Positions 14,527 to 17,328 of a stretch of DNA of 17,328 nt are shown in pieces. Under the pieces are notes generated by a model. It saw only the letters and a program-made list of their open reading frames with translations, was not told where the DNA came from and did no database searches. Numbering within the stretch: the first letter of the stretch is position 1; the number at the start of each line of letters is the position of its first letter. The position numbers and the translations under genes are program-made. This stretch comes from Candidatus Adiutrix sp. (GTDB taxonomy: Bacteria; Desulfobacterota; Desulfarculia; Adiutricales; Adiutricaceae), in the NCBI GenBank assembly GCA_031273445.1, contig JAISRV010000178.1, positions 1 through 17,328 of the forward strand. Reading direction: 5' to 3'.

Positions 14527-17055
14527 TTGTCCAACCGCTATCTGGTCATACACGGCCATTTTTATCAACCGCCGCGGGAAAACCCCTGGATTATGGCCAT
14601 AGAGCCTCAGGATTCCGCCGCCCCTTACGCGGACTGGAATCTGCGCGTCAACCGCGAATGTTATTCTCCAAACACCCAGTCCCGCCTTCTGGACTCTGAA
14701 GGGCGCATAAAAAAACTCATCAATAATTACGAATATCTGAGCTTCAATTTCGGCCCCACCCTTCTTTCGTGGATGGAAAAGGCCGACCCGGTCACGTACG
14801 GCCGCATCATCAAAGCGGATCGGAAAGCGGCCGAAGCAAGAAACGGCCACGGCCCGGCCCTGGCCCAGGTTTATAACCATATAATAATGCCCCTGGCCAA
14901 TGATCATGACCGTCTGACCCAAATCCGCTGGGGCCTGACCGACTTTGAAGCCCGTTTCGGCCGCAAACCCGAAGGCATGTGGCTGGCGGAAACCGCGGTC
15001 GACCTGGCGACCCTGAAAATGCTTTCCACAGAGGGGCTGAAATTTACCATCCTCTCGCAGACCCAGGCGCGGGCGGTTCGCCGCCCTGGGCCGGAGGCGG
15101 GGAAAAAGGCCGGGGCCGCCCCCCAGCCGACAGGCTGGCTTGACGTTTCCGGCGGCCGCATTGACCCGCGTGAGCCTTACCGCGTTTTCTGGGGCGACGG
15201 ACCGGACGACTTCATTAACGTCTTTTTCTATGACGGCCCGGTCTCGCGCGCCATCGCCTTTGAGAAACTTTTAAACGACGGAACAAATTTGCTGCGCCAC
15301 ATAGAAGCGGCTTTCGGCGAGCCGGATGAAGACGGCGCCCCCCGCCTGGTCAACCTGGCCACTGACGGCGAATCATATGGGCACCATTTCGCTTTCGGCG
15401 ACATGGCCATAAGCTGGCTCTTCGATCACCTGGAAAAACAGGCCGCCGCCCCCGAGGCCATCAGACTGACCAACTATGGCGAATATCTCTCTATGTTCCC
15501 GCCGGTCAGGGAGGCGCGGATATTTGAAAACACCTCGTGGAGCTGCGCCCACGGGCTTGAACGCTGGCGCTCGGACTGCGGCTGCAACACCGGCGGAGGC
15601 AACGGAACCTGGAATCAAAAATGGCGCGCCCCCTTGCGTGAAGGCTTCGATTGGCTGCGCGACCAGTTGAGCTTCACTTATGAAGTCAAGGCCGGGCGTT
15701 TTTTCAAAGACCCCTGGCAGGCGCGCGACGATTATATCAGAGTGATCATGTCCGATTATGACGATGTCGAGCAGAGACGTTTTCTTGAGCGGCATAAAAA
15801 AAAAGAAAGCCTGAGCGAAGAAGAAACGTCCTGCCTCCTGGGACTGTTGGAATCGCAATTGATGAGCCTGTATATGTTCACCAGCTGCGGCTGGTTCTTT
15901 GACGACATCTCCGGCCTGGAGCCGGTGCAAAACATGCGTTATGCCCACCGGGCCATTGAGCTGGCCCAACTTTACACCGGCGTGGATCTGGCCTCCGGTT
16001 TTTTGGCCTCGTTGGCTGAAATAAAGCCAAACGAAAAAAAATACAAAAATGGCCTGGATGTGTGGCGCTCCAAGGCGGCTACAGGCAATCTGACCGGCCG
16101 CGCCGCCGCCGCCCACTGGGCCGCCGCCGTCATACTGGACGCCCGGCATATCCTGAGTCTTTTCAAGGCCCCGCGTTTCAGCGACAAAGTCGTCACCCGG
16201 CTGACGGGACAGGGCATAGAAATACTGGCCGGCGTGGTGGACGCGTTTGACCGGCGGGTGCGGCGCGCCGGCTCCTACCGCTGCCTGGCCATTTATTCCG
16301 GGGGCGCCCATCTGGCCATACTGGTGGAGGAAGCTCTGGAATCGGATGAGGCGCAGTCCGGCCGCTGGCTGGAGAAATCGTATCTTTCGGCCGCCCTGGG
16401 CGACGACCTGAGCACGCTTTCGACTCTCAACATCTGGGCCGCCATGGTCAAGCTCATGCCCAAAGCCTCCCGCTTCGTCATGGAGGAACTGCTGCCCCAT
16501 TGCCGTTCAGCCCTCCTGTCGGCCATGGTCAGCGACATCTACAAAGACGTCAAAAACTATACCAGCGACCTCTTCCACCTGCATCAGCATCTGCTGATGA
16601 TGCACCGCGCCTCGGGCCGCCCCATCAACTGGCTGGAGCGGTTTATGTTCCACGTCATGGGCGAATCCGAGCTAAGGCGCATATTAGGCCCGGCCGCCTT
16701 CGGCAAACCCGTCAACATGGCCGCTTTGAGCAGCCTTCTGAACAGGCGCGGCCTGGTGGGGATAGCGCGCGACGAGCCTGTTCTTATGGAAATGGCCTCT
16801 GTTTTTTTTCAGCAGGCCTTTGAAAAACTCCCGACCGCCAAACCGGCTCACCGACTGCTGCTGGAGATTTCCAGTTTTCTCAAACTGATAAAAGACGAAG
16901 GCTTTGCCATCAACCTGTGGGAGCCCCAGAACGCCTGGCACGCCCTAAAAAGCGACCCCTCTTTCAACGCGGGTCTGTCGGCTGAAGAAACCGGAATTAT
17001 GGACGACATCGGCCTCCTTCTCGGTTTCTCCCCCCAAACGGAGGATGACGACTGA
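14527..17055 (+). CDS. Glycoside hydrolase family 57, DUF3536-type (alpha-glucan-acting enzyme)
   Basis: This 842-residue protein starts at TTG 14527 (or 849 from ATG 14506, which overlaps the glgA stop). The GH57 (beta/alpha)7-barrel lies at the N-terminus. HGHFYQPPRENPW (9-21) is motif 1. GMWLAETAVDL holds E155, the predicted catalytic nucleophile. LATDGESYGHHF holds D280, the predicted acid/base. WSCAHGLERWRSDCGC is typical of this subfamily. The rest, about residues 400-842, corresponds to the DUF3536 region and is mostly helical. GH57 enzymes include alpha-amylases, 4-alpha-glucanotransferases and branching enzymes. DUF3536 members are largely uncharacterised, so the exact reaction is open. 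The immediate partner glgA points to glycogen trimming, branching or turnover. No signal peptide is seen, so it should be cytoplasmic. It is followed by a response regulator sharing one base. Confidence 0.9.
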   Translation: MSNRYLVIHGHFYQPPRENPWIMAIEPQDSAAPYADWNLRVNRECYSPNTQSRLLDSEGRIKKLINNYEYLSFNFGPTLLSWMEKADPVTYGRIIKADRKAAEARNGHGPALAQVYNHIIMPLANDHDRLTQIRWGLTDFEARFGRKPEGMWLAETAVDLATLKMLSTEGLKFTILSQTQARAVRRPGPEAGKKAGAAPQPTGWLDVSGGRIDPREPYRVFWGDGPDDFINVFFYDGPVSRAIAFEKLLNDGTNLLRHIEAAFGEPDEDGAPRLVNLATDGESYGHHFAFGDMAISWLFDHLEKQAAAPEAIRLTNYGEYLSMFPPVREARIFENTSWSCAHGLERWRSDCGCNTGGGNGTWNQKWRAPLREGFDWLRDQLSFTYEVKAGRFFKDPWQARDDYIRVIMSDYDDVEQRRFLERHKKKESLSEEETSCLLGLLESQLMSLYMFTSCGWFFDDISGLEPVQNMRYAHRAIELAQLYTGVDLASGFLASLAEIKPNEKKYKNGLDVWRSKAATGNLTGRAAAAHWAAAVILDARHILSLFKAPRFSDKVVTRLTGQGIEILAGVVDAFDRRVRRAGSYRCLAIYSGGAHLAILVEEALESDEAQSGRWLEKSYLSAALGDDLSTLSTLNIWAAMVKLMPKASRFVMEELLPHCRSALLSAMVSDIYKDVKNYTSDLFHLHQHLLMMHRASGRPINWLERFMFHVMGESELRRILGPAAFGKPVNMAALSSLLNRRGLVGIARDEPVLMEMASVFFQQAFEKLPTAKPAHRLLLEISSFLKLIKDEGFAINLWEPQNAWHALKSDPSFNAGLSAEETGIMDDIGLLLGFSPQTEDDD

Positions 17056-17328
17056 TGAGCCCCGCCGCCGGCGCGCCGCATCTCATACTAATCGTCGACG
17101 ACGATCCGCATATAACCGAGATTATCGACTTTTCCCTCAAAGCGGCCGGCTTCGACGTCATAACGCGCGCCGACGGCGAAAGCGCCCTGGAAGCCATACG
17201 CGAGCAAAACCCGGATCTGGTGGTGCTCGACATCAACCTGCCCGGCCGCGACGGCCTGTCGGTCTGCCAGGCCGCCAGACGTTTCAGCCAGGCGCCGATC
17301 CTGTTTCTCTCCGCCCGCGACGAAGAGG
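17055..17328 (+). CDS. Response regulator, receiver domain (3' end missing)
   Basis: The first 91 residues are present. ILIVDDDP (11-18) gives the acidic Mg-binding cluster, LDINLPGRDG has D59 as the phosphorylation site, and LSAR supplies the conserved Ser86. The switch Lys and any output domain lie beyond the window, so the subfamily (OmpR, NtrC, GGDEF or stand-alone) cannot be told. The ATG shares its A with the stop of the GH57 gene (TGATG), and GGAGG (17040-17044) lies ten bases upstream, so it is probably co-translated from the glgA promoter. It receives phosphate from a sensor kinase not in the window. Its presence in the operon suggests two-component control linked to alpha-glucan metabolism, which is inference. 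Confidence 0.92.
   Translation, partial: MSPAAGAPHLILIVDDDPHITEIIDFSLKAAGFDVITRADGESALEAIREQNPDLVVLDINLPGRDGLSVCQAARRFSQAPILFLSARDEE

Overview
The window comes from a GC-rich Gram-negative bacterium. Glycosyltransferase genes of the type that sit beside flagellin genes, a sigma-54-type promoter and a GH57/glycogen synthase pair fit best with a motile member of the Desulfobacterota (former Deltaproteobacteria). That placement is inference from gene content; no rRNA or other marker gene is present.

Region 1 (1-6452, + strand) is a tight run of five sugar-transfer genes: the 3' part of a Maf-type DUF115 (MptE-like) protein, a GT2 glycosyltransferase with TPRs, a GT4-like glycosyltransferase, a CgeB/DUF3880-type glycosyltransferase with a Maf-like front domain, and a GT9 (heptosyltransferase family) enzyme with a C-terminal extension. 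Gaps are 12 nt, 19 nt, a 17-nt overlap and 30 nt, so they read as one operon. The most likely role is glycosylation of flagellin or another surface protein.

Region 2 (6453-7631, + strand) starts with a well-spaced sigma-54-type promoter (GG-N10-GC). It drives two small, mostly helical proteins one base apart that I do not recognise. The second resembles FlgN/FliT-type flagellar chaperones in general form only. This pair is the least explained coding content in the window.

Region 3 (7684-12840, - strand) encodes the SbcD nuclease and SbcC ATPase of the Mre11-Rad50-like DNA end-processing complex, converging on region 2. The two genes are separated by 138 nt holding two hairpins instead of overlapping.

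Region 4 (12841-17328, + strand) begins with an AT-rich divergent spacer carrying a strong sigma-70 promoter and a short GCAAATT repeat. Next come glgA (glycogen synthase), a GH57-family DUF3536 glycoside hydrolase, and the start of a response regulator cut by the window edge. Start and stop codons meet or overlap at both junctions, so alpha-glucan metabolism and a two-component regulator appear to share one transcript.

No tRNA, rRNA, CRISPR array, insertion sequence or prophage gene was seen. No gene-free stretch exceeds 300 bases; the longest is the 208-nt sbcD/glgA spacer.
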